The notes: a model not told the origin generated them from the letters alone. A DNA stretch of 28,882 nt from Ochromonas danica (GCA_015146655.1 VKHL01000224.1:5492-34373); one strand, 5' to 3'. Positions 10,250 through 20,997 are shown, counted from the stretch's first letter. Made by a program: numbers and translations.

Positions 10250-10924
10250 ATGATTGCTCACACTCTCTTCCTCGTGCTCTTCCTCTTACCTGCTCTCTTC
10301 CATGCTTTCCGCCTCTCTCCCTCCAATGCTCGCTCGAACCGTCCCTCGGCTCCACAAGCCTCTGCCTCCGAGGGCCAAGTCTTCGACCCCAAGAAACAGG
10401 TGGGCAGCTCTGCTCCTCTGGGCTTCTTCGATCCTCTGGGATTCAGCAACGGCATCAGCGAGTCTCTCTACAAGCGCTACCAAGAATCCGAGATCAAGCA
10501 TGGTCGAGTGGCCATGCTCGCAGCACTGGGCTTCTTCTTCGGAGAGGCTTTCCACCCTCTCTTCCATGGGGAAGTCTCGGGACCAGCCATCTTTGAGTTC
10601 CAGAAGGCAGAGGCCATCTTCCACAACTTCTGGATCCCTGCACTCGTCTTGGTGAGTGCCGTGGAGGGTCGAACCATCGCTGAGGGTTGGGAGTCTCCCG
10701 AAGAGACCTTCAAGAATGGTCCCAGCCTCGGAGCGAAGCTGCGCTCTGACTATGAGCCTGGAAACCTTGGCTTCGATCCTCTGGGTCTGAGACCCAAGAG
10801 TCCTGCAGCCTATGCCGACTTGAAGACGAAAGAGGTGAACAATGGTCGGTTAGCCATGGTGGGGGTGCTGGGTCTGGTGGTGCAGGAGTTGATTTCCCAG
10901 CAACCAGTCTTCTCTTCAACCTAA
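10250..10924 (+). CDS. LHC/FCP-type antenna protein, copy 4
   Basis: Last copy, again identical in product. It is the only LHC gene whose tail-to-tail partner is the intact exchanger gene (stop codons 475 bp apart), which probably preserves the ancestral order of LHC followed by a convergent exchanger. Read-through from this gene would be antisense to the exchanger's last exons. Confidence 0.95.
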   Translation: MIAHTLFLVLFLLPALFHAFRLSPSNARSNRPSAPQASASEGQVFDPKKQVGSSAPLGFFDPLGFSNGISESLYKRYQESEIKHGRVAMLAALGFFFGEAFHPLFHGEVSGPAIFEFQKAEAIFHNFWIPALVLVSAVEGRTIAEGWESPEETFKNGPSLGAKLRSDYEPGNLGFDPLGLRPKSPAAYADLKTKEVNNGRLAMVGVLGLVVQELISQQPVFSST

Positions 10925-11399
10925 GACCAGAGCAAGAGAGAGGATGATGAAGGAAAGGAGTGGAAGTATTTCGCCACAGCAGCAACATTACATAATGCGA
11001 CATTGGAGTCAGAGTGGATGGCAGTTTTGGATGTCGACAACTGTTGCTGAAGATTTGTTTGTTTGACTTTCTGGTAGTTTAAAGTTTGTATGACCCGACC
11101 CGAGGTTAGGGTATTTGTTATTAAGGATGGTATTGTAACCAGCAGTAATTACTATCATTTCATGTGGTTGTTGTTGTTTGGGTCTTAGTAGTTGTGTTGA
11201 TTGTATCGAAAGGAGAAAGTGAGAATCCACAGAATGAGAAATGAAAATCCAAGATTAGTTTGAATAATATCATACTGAACATCGTGAAGGTTGTCGAAGG
11301 CAATTTCAGTATATTGAAGTCTTATAGATAAACACTACTAGTATATGACACAAATAGCTCATTATTGGAATCCATCCCTTTAGTGATAGCCCATGGCTC

Positions 11400-13481
11400 T
11401 TATCCTTCATTAAGATAGATGAAGGTAAAGTAAACTAATCCCCACACACAAAGCTGTACTGTAGCAGATGCTTTGGTCACAACCGTGCTGTGCAAGAGAC
11501 GCCGTTCAGACCACATCCGTGAGATGGGTAAGGTCACACCAATATAGCTTACGATCACCACGACAAGAAGACAGGTCAGTAGCCACAGACTAACAACAAA
11601 CACACAGTAGCACCATCACAGTAACGCTGAAGACGATATAGGAATATCAAAGCCACACTTGAGATTACCTGCTTGCTTGTCCATGTTCAATGCGAAGATA
11701 ACCACCACCCGTGAGACAAACAAACAAAGCAGGCAATCCTACGCCCAGACTAATATTGATAACCTGTTGATATTCTTACTTAGACATTGAAGAACCTTCA
11801 TGGTCATTCGCAGAAGATGACCACTACCAACCTGACTGCCAATTGCTCCGGCTATCGCTCCATCATGATAACCATTCCTCGCCAAAGCCATAGCGCTAAT
11901 AGTATCTGGTATCTACAACACAAACAAACTGCATCATTAACCTATCATCGAATCAACTGCCAGGTCTTCCTACCTCGGCTCCTAATGCAACAATTGTAGC
12001 ACCCATGGTGGACGACCCTATCCCCAAAGATGATACTAAAGTCTCACTCAAAAAGACAATAAGAGAGGCACAAATAGAAATTCCAACAATACTCATCCCA
12101 AGCACTGTGGATACTGTCCAGAGGGGTACGAGGCCTTCAACGACCCCTTTATCAGACTCCGACATTGACAATGACGAATTTGATGATCGCGATGACGGCG
12201 ATAAAGCAAGAGGAGAATAAACCAATCGTTCTTCTCCTTCTATCCCACCAGACGGATCTGTCAGAGAGGGCGAGCTACCACGTGACGATATAGAGGAAGA
12301 CTTAGACCTAACGGTAGGTCTTTGTGAGGAGGCTCGAGATGACCAAGGAGTGGGTGTCGATGATGTTTGTTCTGACAACGGTTGAGGTTGAGGATGACCA
12401 TCTAGACTAGGAAAGATCTTGTTAAGAAGAAATCGAATAGGCGTGGTAAAGAGGGCATTCATTCCTTCTAAACATCTGGACGTGATCGTTGACCGATGCA
12501 TTGGGTTGGCGATCTTCTCGATATCCTCCACTACATCCACTCCATCGATAACATAGTCTCCTCCTCCCAGTTCTTCATCCTCCCACTCCTCATTCTCTTT
12601 CCCGTCTTTTAATAACGGATGTTGATCAGGGGGAACCAGAACCCATTCACCTCGTGCATGACGAACATTTAATGCCTGGATATCAGCCTCTGTGATACTT
12701 GGATTAGCTGCAATGATATGAGCTAGATGTGGATGTTTGCCCATGAGATTATTCAAAGTGCGAGCTCGTAGATCTCTCCAGTAGGAGATAATAACGAGGA
12801 GGACATAGACTAGATAGATGGATATAGTGACCAAGGCTTCACTTGTACCCAATATACCATCTTTAATATTCACCAAAAATACTAACAATCCAATCAAATA
12901 AAATGAACACTATAGCAATAGAGACTTGTTCAATTACTAGTTTATATGGGAAGATTAATAGTATTTGTTCTTACCTCACGTATGATAGGTATGATTTTAA
13001 ACTTCATCTCAAACTTCCTAGCATTTAAGATACAAAGAGGAGGAATGAGACCAAAGGCAATCATTCCTGATCCTAAAATAGCAGAAAGAGATAAATCGGA
13101 TGTCTTGATCACAGCTGATACTGAATTTAAGAAAAGTTCTGGTGCAGCTGAACCAAAGGCAATTAAAGTGACAGCTAGTAGGAAGAAGACACAGTAGAAC
13201 AAGACATAGAATAAGAACAAGAAGAAGAGAAGGGAGGGGATTAAGAAGTGATTGTGTGGTGAGATAGAATGAAATATCTTGAAGGAAGAGGAGGGGGTGA
13301 AGAGGGAACTTTTCAGTTTTGTTAGAGGGAGGACTTCATTACCTGCGACTTCTTCTGGTACTTCAAATTGTTTAATAAAAATATCTACAGCAGGGACTAA
13401 GTGTTCATCACAAAGAAGACATAATACATAAAAGGTCCATACTAAAGCGAATGAATTCAAAACAAAGAAGATGAACAGCAT
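11400..13481 (-). CDS. K+-dependent-type Na+/Ca2+ exchanger (SLC24/CaCA family)
   Basis: Six minus-strand exons: 13343-13481, 12975-13174, 11974-12909, 11832-11912, 11669-11763 and 11400-11589. All five GT-AG introns keep the frame, giving 546 residues. The family exchanges Ca2+ for Na+ (and K+) across a membrane. The first alpha repeat contains VTLIAFGSAAPELFLNSV with the cation-binding Glu. After CSFYLIGLL and two more helices comes a long acidic and Ser-rich cytosolic loop (about residues 165-365). The second alpha repeat reads GATIVALGAEIPDTISAM, then GSQVINISLGVGLP across the exon 4-5 junction, with the expected Asp. The C-terminal exons add further helices. No long N-terminal extracellular domain is present, so the protein is at the short end for SLC24. 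Which membrane it serves is unknown. Exons 5 and 6 are identical to the three dead fragments upstream. Confidence 0.85.
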
Positions 13482-13652
13482 TTCATTTTATCAAAGGTTC
13501 CTTCCTTTCACTGAACTGAAACGCTTTTCTTAAGTTAAGATAGTTGTTAATAATATTAACTTAAGATGATGATGATGCTCCACAACAGTCAAAAAGCATG
13601 TCCATTTTGATTGATTTGATTTGATGGTCTATTCCGTGTGCTATCTTCCATC
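13482..13652. promoter_or_regulatory. 171-bp divergent promoter with an inverted repeat
   Basis: Lies head-to-head between the exchanger (-) and the coiled-coil/C2 gene (+). It holds a perfect 10-bp inverted repeat, CTTAAGTTAA at 13529-13538 and TTAACTTAAG at 13556-13565, with a 17-bp AT-rich spacer. The arms carry the same TTAACTTAA core found in the cluster upstream of the RIQ-like gene. A shared bidirectional control site is plausible but inferred. Confidence 0.5.
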
Positions 13653-16600
13653 ATGTCAGTGGATTACAACGTCTATTTAGGGGGTAATCTAGCACCTCAA
13701 TTGGAATTTCTTCAATCTGAATTACAACGTCTAAAATTTGAAGAAGAAAAGGGTGATCAACTGTATAGTCAACAACGACAAGAATTACAAGATTTATGGA
13801 ATAAATTCCAAACTTTACATCATTATTTAGAACTTTATAATAAAGAAATTGAAGAAGTTGAACATGAATTAGCAAAAGATGAAATGGAAAGAACGTATTG
13901 GCATGAATCATTAGAAGATGTCCAACAACGTATTCATTCCTATCAACGTCATCAAGAAGATGAAGAAGAAGAGACTAAGAATTGGAGAGATCAATTAGCT
14001 AGAAAAGACTCTCTCTTAGCACGTCTTGGTGAATTAGAAGCAGCAGCTGCAGATTGTCGTAAGAGACAACAACTCTGTACTCAACAACTACGAAGACTAA
14101 TCCCTTCCACCACACAGTCTTCATTTTCACTATCTACTCCTTCTTTTTCAGTTTCTGGAGTATCTTCAATGGGCAAGTTCAGTAGTAGTAGCAGTGGTGG
14201 TCAAGGTGGTGGTCAAGAGTCATCCAGTGATAGCATCACTCAATCGTTGGCTGTACGAAGTCAATTAATTGAGACAACCAGAGAATTAAATGATATTGAA
14301 ATAGAACAAGAAAGATGTCGTCAAGAAGTCATCAAAGTACAAGAATCTTTAGAACGTTCTCTATTAAATACAAATCGCTCACCAAAAACAGCTGTAGGTG
14401 GTAGTGCTAGTCATTCTTCCTACCAACATTACCCTCTTCAGCGAGATAATATCCATTCTAGTGGTGAAAGTATTGTAAGCATGAAGACAACGGCAGGTGG
14501 AAGTATAGGAATAGGGGGAAATGATGAAGAGATGTCAGAAATCATCACTCATGGTATACCATCCTTCTCCCCGGACCTTGTGTCACATCTTCTCTCTGGG
14601 TTGCCTCTACAGCCTTCTAGTGGTAATGATGAAACATGGCCCACGACTCCTCCTGCAAATGCGAGTAATGGTGATAATTTTTATAGTGTAGATGAAGTGG
14701 TCAATGATTCTTCGTTTATCACCTCTTTCTATCGTATGCAAGGAGAATCAGCTCGTTATTACCTGAAACGACTACGATCACGTAGAGAGAATCTAATCTA
14801 TCTTCAATTCTCTGTTGCTAAGGCATTTAGTCAACAATTGGCTAAAGTCAAACACGGTAGGCATCGGCAAAGGGAAAGGGAATTGCGTCGTTTACGACTG
14901 GAAATGCAGAAAATGCAATTGGAGAAGGTGCAAGCTGAGGCATTAGTCGCAGGTAATAAATTTCACGTTGTACACCTTCCATCCTGCCCTCTGTGTGATA
15001 GTGGATTGTGCTGATCTGCATGCATGTTGGGGTACATACTGTAGCGTCTCGATGGCCTGGTGGTAATTCGACGAGCTCTTCAATAGCATCTGCCCAACAA
15101 CAATCGCTGTCGTCGCCTCCTACTCTTCTTGTACTACGTAGTCACCAATCACCTAAAGTTTCTCATCATGGTACTTTCGAAGGTGTCGATGGTGCAATGA
15201 CGACCAGTGAGTTACATGCTGATACCGACCACTTACTACACCAGTCATTGAAAGAAGAGAAATCGATGAGAGAAGAAGGGCAAGACGGGAATAATACACC
15301 GAAGAGTTTTACGAGCAGTCTTAGTAGCCATCCTTCGTCTTCGTCTGCACGTCGATATGCATCCCAAGCTCGTCACTCAACCGCTCACTCGGCTGTATCT
15401 CCTCCAGCCAGTCCTTCACATATGGCTGGAGCTCGTATTCGAGAACTCGTTGAAGAGAAGAGGCGACTTTTGATCCAGTCTTTGAGAGCACTTTCACATC
15501 CCAATGGCTCGGATGGTGAAGCCAAAGAGAGTGATGGAGCAGGAGGTATGGACTTGAATAGCGCGGAGCTTATAGAGGAAGAGAAGGAGATCTTAGCTCT
15601 GATCTCCCTTTATCTCCAACTGCGGCCTGCTCAGGGTAATACTTCTTCGCCCGCTTCTCGGGTAACAGCACCATTTTCTTCAGCTCCTCCTCCACCTGCC
15701 CCCTCTCCAAAGAAAAGTGCTACCATCCCCAGCGCAACCAATCTTTCCTCTCCGCGCGGTAAGCAAAGCGCTGCTGTGATGACTCCAACTGCAAGTGCAA
15801 CTGCTTCCTCGGCGATTGGAACAGTTGGGATTAGTGAACGAGGCGGCACCACAGCGCGCGGGATTGCCAAGGGACTACAAGCTAAAATGGTTGCTCAATT
15901 GGCCACTCAAAATGCTGATATACTCGGTATGAATATGATGCAACAGCCACAGGAGAAAGGTTCGAAACCATCGGTGAATTCAACCAGTTCGTTGCCCACT
16001 TCTTCTCCTCCTCTTGCTACTACTGGCCATCGGCCTCTCTCTTCCTCTCCTTCCCCTCCTGCTGTTGGTAGCCGTAAGCCACCTTCTACTTCTTCCCATT
16101 CTCCTGTTGCCAGTGGCCAGCCACCTGGCTCCTCTCCTTCTCCTGCTACTACTGGTCGCCAATCTCGTCCTTCCTCTTCCCCTCAACGTGGAACACACGG
16201 AAAGGGTTATAGTCGATCCTCTCGTCCTGTGAAAGAGTCTCCTCCTCCTGTTGCAAAGATTAGCCCGTCGCAACAGCACTATTCTCCTTGCATTATCTGT
16301 CGTCAACGACCTGCGCTGTCTTCTCGCAAGACCCCTACTCCTCCTTCCAACTTTTGCGGTAGCTGCTCAAAAGAACAACCCCCGGTTGGGCGAGGGCGTG
16401 TAGCTACTACTGCTGTTGCAACACCTCCCGAAGAGCTTGATCTTGCCACCCTCTCGCCTCCTCGTGGCACGATCACGACCAGAAAGCAGCTCTTTTCGCA
16501 GAATATTTCTACCCTAGCGTCCACGCTGTCTACGGTTGCTGAAGAAGATAGTGGGGGTTCTGTGTTCCAAGAAATACCTGAAAAGTCGCAAGAACAGAAA

Positions 16601-18889
16601 GAAGTGGTCTTGATAGGTGGAATCAGTCGAGGAGATGGCGATCCAGTGAGTCAATCAGCGTGCAAGCGACGTGAGGACCAGCGATATGACCTGGAAGCTC
16701 TTTCAGCCCACCTTCTCGCCGCTGCTGCTGCCTCTGCTACTACTACTGAAGTGCTCCATACCGATAGCGCATCTAAAATGATGCCTTCAATACCTGCACG
16801 ATCCACAGCCGAAATATCGCTGTTGCAACGATTAGTTGAAGAAGTACAACAACAGAGAATAGAGATGCGCTATCTGCTGCAATCACTTGCGAGACAGCAG
16901 CAATCTCACACTCCAGCTCCAGCCACGCATTCAGCGCAGGAGGAGACAAGAGACGTACGAATGGGTGATGGTTCTATTATGCGAGATGCCTCTGTTTCCG
17001 CCATTTCATCCCCCACTGTTTCTCTGGGTCCCGTGCAGAGCAATAACACGAGCTCTATCACAGCAACTCCACCCAGTAGCTCTCCACCACAAGAAAATAT
17101 TGGCGATGTGAATCGTGAAACGATCGCAAATGATGCTGGCTTTGCGACTTGGAAAGCACAAATGCGTGTCATGGTGCAATCTCGCGCAAGAGAAGCTGAG
17201 GCTGAGATTGCTCGAATATGTAGGAGCGCTAGCAGCAGCAAGCATGGCACCCTTTCCTCTTCCAAATCCCCTTCTTCGAACACTTTTTCTATGGAGGTTA
17301 GAACCCATCGCTGTGATTGACAAAGCTTTTCATTCTAATTGGACTATTGTGTTAGGTGGAAGTGGTACTAGCACGACATTTACCTGCGCGAAAGACGCTA
17401 ACAGGATCTTGTGATGCTTATGTTGAAGTAGTAGCATTGCATCTTCCTGAAGGCATCCCTCCTCCCCCAGTCACTGTCTCAAAGAGCGATATGGGTAATG
17501 CAGCCGCCACTTACGCGGTATCTTGTTTGCGCGGCCTTTGCGCTGTTGGTCAAGACATTATTACTGGACAACCTTTCCTTGTCAGTCAATCAGGAAGTGG
17601 AAACGACGAAATATCTCTCCTTGCATACGGCCGCACTTCCGTTCAGGTAGGTTCAGTTTACTCGATATCGATAGGCCTGGAACTAATAAATTTGTGTTTT
17701 CCAGCGGGATAGCTGCTTTCCGGAGTGGCGAGAGATAATCACACTCCGTGACATACCCTTTCCATCACAACGTCGGCCATTAGCAATCTGGTTTCTCCTT
17801 CGTCAGCCTGGTACCGCCCATTCAATGATAAATCGTGGACGTTCACGAAGTAGTATCGGAGGTGAGGGCGATGATATCATCGCACAGACTTGTCTTCTTG
17901 TGGGGGAAATTGCCTGGGAAAAGGTCTGGAGCAGCTGTTGCCTATCATTGCTCTCTCCCACAGTTATTGCGAACGGTAATGCTTGGATGGCAACATCTCA
18001 TGAGGGTGGTGGAGGAGCTGGATGGCGTAGTAGAGGGAAAGTGCGTGGTTTGGATCCACGTTGCGTGCTTAAGGTTTCGATGAGGCATTGCCCAACAGGC
18101 TTACAAAGATGGAAGTGGATTGCTCATGAAGCCAACCAATGGTTACGCCATCCGCTCTTATTGTCCTTTTCTTCTTCAGGATGGAGGGAAGAAGAAGTGG
18201 AAGAGGAAGATGTGCGACAATTGCGCTCCTTCCTTCGCCTGTCGCGGAACAACTTCACTTCTTCTCCCACCTTAGCTGCCAACAACGGACAGACACAAAA
18301 TTCTTATAGTCAGGCCTATCAGAGCAAGACAAAGGCTTCTGAAGTTTCGTATTCTTCTCCTCCTCCAGCAGCTATTCCAGTGAGGCGAAGCACCTATGGT
18401 TTGCGCGAGCGAGATGCGCTTGCGCGAAAAGAGGCTTTTACTCTTCGAGCTTACAGCGCATCTCCTACTCGTGCTATTAATAGAACTTCCCCGGTTGTGG
18501 CTAGATCTACCGCGAATGGTACAACTCCTGAGAGTCTCTTGCATTTGCAGCCTAGACGGGAAAAGAGATCTAGATTGGGTCGGACACCCTCACCACATTA
18601 TGCAGTTTCATCGGGGGTTCAAGAAGGAGAAGGAAGAGGCGAAAAGATAAATCCTGTGACCCCCGCGCCCTTTCCTCTGCCTATGCCAGATAGTAATGCT
18701 TTCTCTGGTGAACGTGTACCTACGGAACCTCAACTGGAGACCAAAGAAGGAAATGGGAGTGGGAGTAAGGGTGTTAACCTATCAATATTCAGAGCTTCTC
18801 GTCATGCAATGCGCCCCTCGAATGGCTCTCGCGGCAATACCCGCTCTCGCAGTCTGGAGAGCTCCTTGGATAGATGGAAGTATCCTTAG
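13653..18889 (+). CDS. large coiled-coil and C2-domain protein
   Basis: Exons 13653-14952, 15045-17296, 17356-17646 and 17705-18889, with introns of 92, 59 and 58 nt that all keep the frame, encode 1675 residues. Residues 1-150 are a Gln/Glu/Leu-rich coiled coil; another basic coiled coil lies at about 370-430. A long Ser/Pro/Thr-rich, probably disordered middle follows, containing a CxxC-x18-CxxC pair (CIIC and CGSC, near residue 850) that could bind zinc. Residues 1185 to about 1320 form a C2-like domain: VEVVLARHLPARKTLTGSCD leads to TSVQRDSCFPEWREIITL across an intron. C2 domains bind membranes or proteins; few of the usual Ca2+-binding Asp residues are seen, so Ca2+ binding is doubtful. 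The C-terminal 250 residues are Ser/Arg-rich. The ATG at 13653 is the first in frame. No specific homologue is recognised; a scaffold or centrosome/cilium-type protein is possible. Confidence 0.75.
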
Positions 18890-19170
18890 ATGGATAACCG
18901 CCATTATTGCTTCGGTTAATATATCGTTGTCCCTTGCGGTGTCAACATGTGTTCTTCTTCTCGTTACGATTGTAAAGCTTACGTTCCTTATCTGTTTTGA
19001 TCCTCTTTCGCTCTATTCAGCACTCTTCCGAAACGAATAATTCCTGGAATTGCACAACAGATCTCGGTCTGCAACAAACAGTCCGTTTCCATGGATTCCA
19101 CCATCCAGATATCTTACTAAGTTAACCTGCCAGGATGCCGCAGTTGATAAATTGACGAAAAGAAGAAAAG

Positions 19171-19573
19171 ATGGAGAAAGCTTTACAGACAGCTCTTGAA
19201 GCTCATTCAACTGTTAGTGGATTTCTTGTTGCTGATTGTAATGGCTTACTTGTCACAGGTATTCATGACCCCTTTCCCGATATTTGCTTTTATGTCGGTC
19301 ACTCGCAAAGCACACTAACCCTGCCCTTTCCTAACCCTGCCCTTTCTTTGTCACCTTTCAGCCCAAGGAGAGCTAGCTGACAAAGGCTATCTTGCTGGAA
19401 GATTTACTGCCATGGCACGAAAGGCACTGACGAAGGTTCCTTTTACCAACTCTGACTCTTCTTCTCCTTCCACTGCGGATGGACAGGTAGTGGTGGAGAA
19501 GAACGAATCCAAGCAACTCGTTGTTAAGAGAGTGGGGGAGTTTACCATTGCTGTTCTCTCTCTTATTCAATGA
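19171..19573 (+). CDS. LAMTOR5: LAMTOR5-like Ragulator subunit (roadblock fold)
   Basis: Exons 19171-19258 and 19362-19573 (103-nt intron, split codon G|CC) encode 99 residues, against about 91 in animals. LAMTOR5 (HBXIP) is a small roadblock-like subunit of Ragulator, the lysosomal/vacuolar scaffold that places Rag GTPases for TORC1 signalling. Matching features are MEKALQTALE at the start, VSGFLVADCNGLLVTAQGEL across the intron (compare the family's 'gvlctDsqGLnlg'), an ALA-type helix AGRFTAMARKALTKV, and the final strand GEFTIAVLSL. Between them is a Ser-rich loop (TNSDSSSPSTADG) longer than in animals. A TAAGTTAAC motif sits about 50 bp upstream of the ATG. Small roadblock proteins are hard to tell apart, so the family is firmer than the exact subunit. 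Confidence 0.6.
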
Positions 19574-19830
19574 GCATCTCAGAGCTAGGCATACTTCCTG
19601 TATATACATAATAAGTAGTAACACTCATCCCATGGCACAATTTTCATCTATTGGCATGGTAACAAATACTAGAAATTTAGTAGTGGTAGTATTAGTTCGA
19701 GAACAGGTGAAAACTTCTTTTAAGAGTGATACAGTAGACTACAAACATGTTCACAACGGCCTGGCAGAGGAAGGGAATCTTCGCCACACACAGTGGCTTG
19801 CAGTAGCAGGTACAGTGTATGACTGATTAA

Positions 19831-20997
19831 CTAGTTTACTCGCACAACAGCTCTCTTGCGGGTCTCTCCCTTCGCAACAGCCTTCACAACAGGGACTGCC
19901 TTGACAGCAGGCTTAGGAGCTGGAGCAGCAGCCTTGACGACAGGCTTAGGAGCTGGAGCAGCAGCTTTGACAACAGGCTTAGGAGCTGGAGCAGCAGCTT
20001 TGACAACAGGAGGAACTGGCTTGACAGGTGCAGCCAACTTAACTGGTGCAACGATGGCAACAGGCTTAACAGGAGCAACAACCTTGACAGGTGCAGACTT
20101 TACGATAGGAGCAGGAGCAGCAGGCTTAGCAACAGCGACTGGCTTAGCAATTGGCTTGGGAGTAGATACATTCAGAGTGGTGGTAGTGGCGACCTTGACT
20201 TTGTCAGGGTTGACCTTGACCACTTTGCGAGCTGCAGTAGGCTTAGCTTCAGCCTTCTTGACAGCTACCACAGGTCTTGCACCACCAAAGACAGGCAGGA
20301 ATGACTTCTTCTCTACCACTTTAGCCTTAGCAGCAGTGGTGGGGGTACTTGTGACGGCAGTCGCTGCCTTGCTGGCATTATCCAACAATCCCAGCAGACC
20401 TCCTAGAGACAGCACAGGTAAACCCAATAGAATAGCAGATGCTGCAAGAAAGCCATCTTGATTCCATTCCACTAGACCTAATAAGAGCAAGGCAGCACCA
20501 GGTAGGAGGAAGGTCTTAGGGTTGGCTTTGATGATATTGGCAGTGAGAGGCAGCATGAGAGGCGCAGGCTCGATCAGCCAGGGAGCCAAGCCTAAGACCA
20601 CCTCCTTGTTCTTCACTAATAGAGGCAAGAGGTTGAACTCATCAATGACAGGTAAAAGTTTCTCCACCTTAGAGAGAGTCAATCCTTTGCTTTCTAATGC
20701 TTCCAATAGTCCCGAGTCAGCCAATTGAGTGAGAAGTTTAGTCTCACGTACTCGAGTAATGAGGTCATATTTACGTACTAAAAGAGCATCAGGATCATTC
20801 TTTTCTACGAAGGATTTATATGCCACTTCTCCATATAATTCCTTAGGAGTACTTTGTTTAGGATCCATTGCAATGTCCAAAAAGAAGTTTTCATGTAAAG
20901 GCTTGAATTGAGTAGGTCTAGAAGTACTAATAGGATGCATAAACCCTTGTACAGTGACAAGGAGAGTAAAGAAAAGAACTAATAAGACAGGAAACAT
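19831..20997 (-). CDS. plastid-targeted RIQ/DUF1118-like thylakoid protein with Lys/Ala/Pro tail
   Basis: A single 388-residue exon. Residues 1-18 are a hydrophobic signal ending VQG, followed by Phe19, the complex-plastid cleavage pattern. Residues about 80-230 contain RVRETKLLTQLADSGLLEAL, GLTLSKVEKLLPVIDEFNLL and then two or three hydrophobic segments. This is the layout of DUF1118 proteins; the Arabidopsis members RIQ1 and RIQ2 are grana thylakoid proteins affecting antenna organisation and photoprotective quenching. Residues about 235-388 are an unusual tail of Lys, Ala, Pro and Val, with three 11-residue copies of KAAAPAPKPVV or a close variant, encoded by a 33-bp tandem repeat at 19911-20009. 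The tail resembles histone-H1 or bacterial PAK-rich tails in composition only. Assignment to the family is good from memory; the role in this organism is inferred. Confidence 0.65.
   Translation of the reverse strand: MFPVLLVLFFTLLVTVQGFMHPISTSRPTQFKPLHENFFLDIAMDPKQSTPKELYGEVAYKSFVEKNDPDALLVRKYDLITRVRETKLLTQLADSGLLEALESKGLTLSKVEKLLPVIDEFNLLPLLVKNKEVVLGLAPWLIEPAPLMLPLTANIIKANPKTFLLPGAALLLLGLVEWNQDGFLAASAILLGLPVLSLGGLLGLLDNASKAATAVTSTPTTAAKAKVVEKKSFLPVFGGARPVVAVKKAEAKPTAARKVVKVNPDKVKVATTTTLNVSTPKPIAKPVAVAKPAAPAPIVKSAPVKVVAPVKPVAIVAPVKLAAPVKPVPPVVKAAAPAPKPVVKAAAPAPKPVVKAAAPAPKPAVKAVPVVKAVAKGETRKRAVVRVN
19911..20009 (-). repeat. 33-bp tandem coding repeat, three copies
   Basis: Period 33 bp, starting at 19911, 19944 and 19977, almost identical at the DNA level. 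It lies in frame within the tail of the RIQ-like gene, where the near-identity suggests recent slippage. Confidence 0.9.

Larger units (their letters stand above)
2749..11801. repeat. tandem array of 2407-bp units, three full and one partial
   Basis: Units run about 2749-5155, 5156-7562, 7563-9969 and 9970-11801. Every landmark recurs at exactly 2407 bp (LHC starts at 3029, 5436, 7843, 10250), and all predicted peptides on both strands are identical between units, so the copies appear to be identical over their shared length. Each full unit holds an LHC gene (+), a 475-bp tail, a decayed exchanger fragment (-) and about 118 bp of otherwise unseen sequence ending at the next junction. The fourth unit keeps identity to about 11801, then passes into the intact exchanger gene. 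Exact identity implies recent amplification or continuing homogenisation; an assembly error should also be considered. Confidence 0.95.

Noticed and set aside
2749-11801. Reading the array as a prokaryote-style operon, CRISPR-like array or transposon
   Set aside because: Units are 2.4 kb, hold a eukaryotic plastid-targeted gene and a spliced-gene remnant, and show no transposase, terminal inverted repeats or target duplications.
13343-13481. Reading the exchanger's first two exons as one 179-residue frame
   Set aside because: The segment 13175-13342 is an in-frame intron; removing it joins EEVA directly to VTLIAFGSAAPELF as the family requires.
14953-15014. Cys-rich ending CPLCDSGLC of the first C2-protein exon, and a separate start for the next frame
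   Set aside because: These bases form a 92-nt GT-AG intron that joins the two frames exactly.
19632-19826. Small plus-strand frame after the LAMTOR5-like gene
   Set aside because: No domain or composition signal; it lies in a tail-to-tail 3' region and is likely chance.
19856-20461. 201-residue Thr/Gly/Ala-rich plus-strand frame
   Set aside because: It is the antisense of the repetitive Lys/Ala/Pro tail of the RIQ-like gene, which has a proper targeting signal and conserved domain on the other strand.
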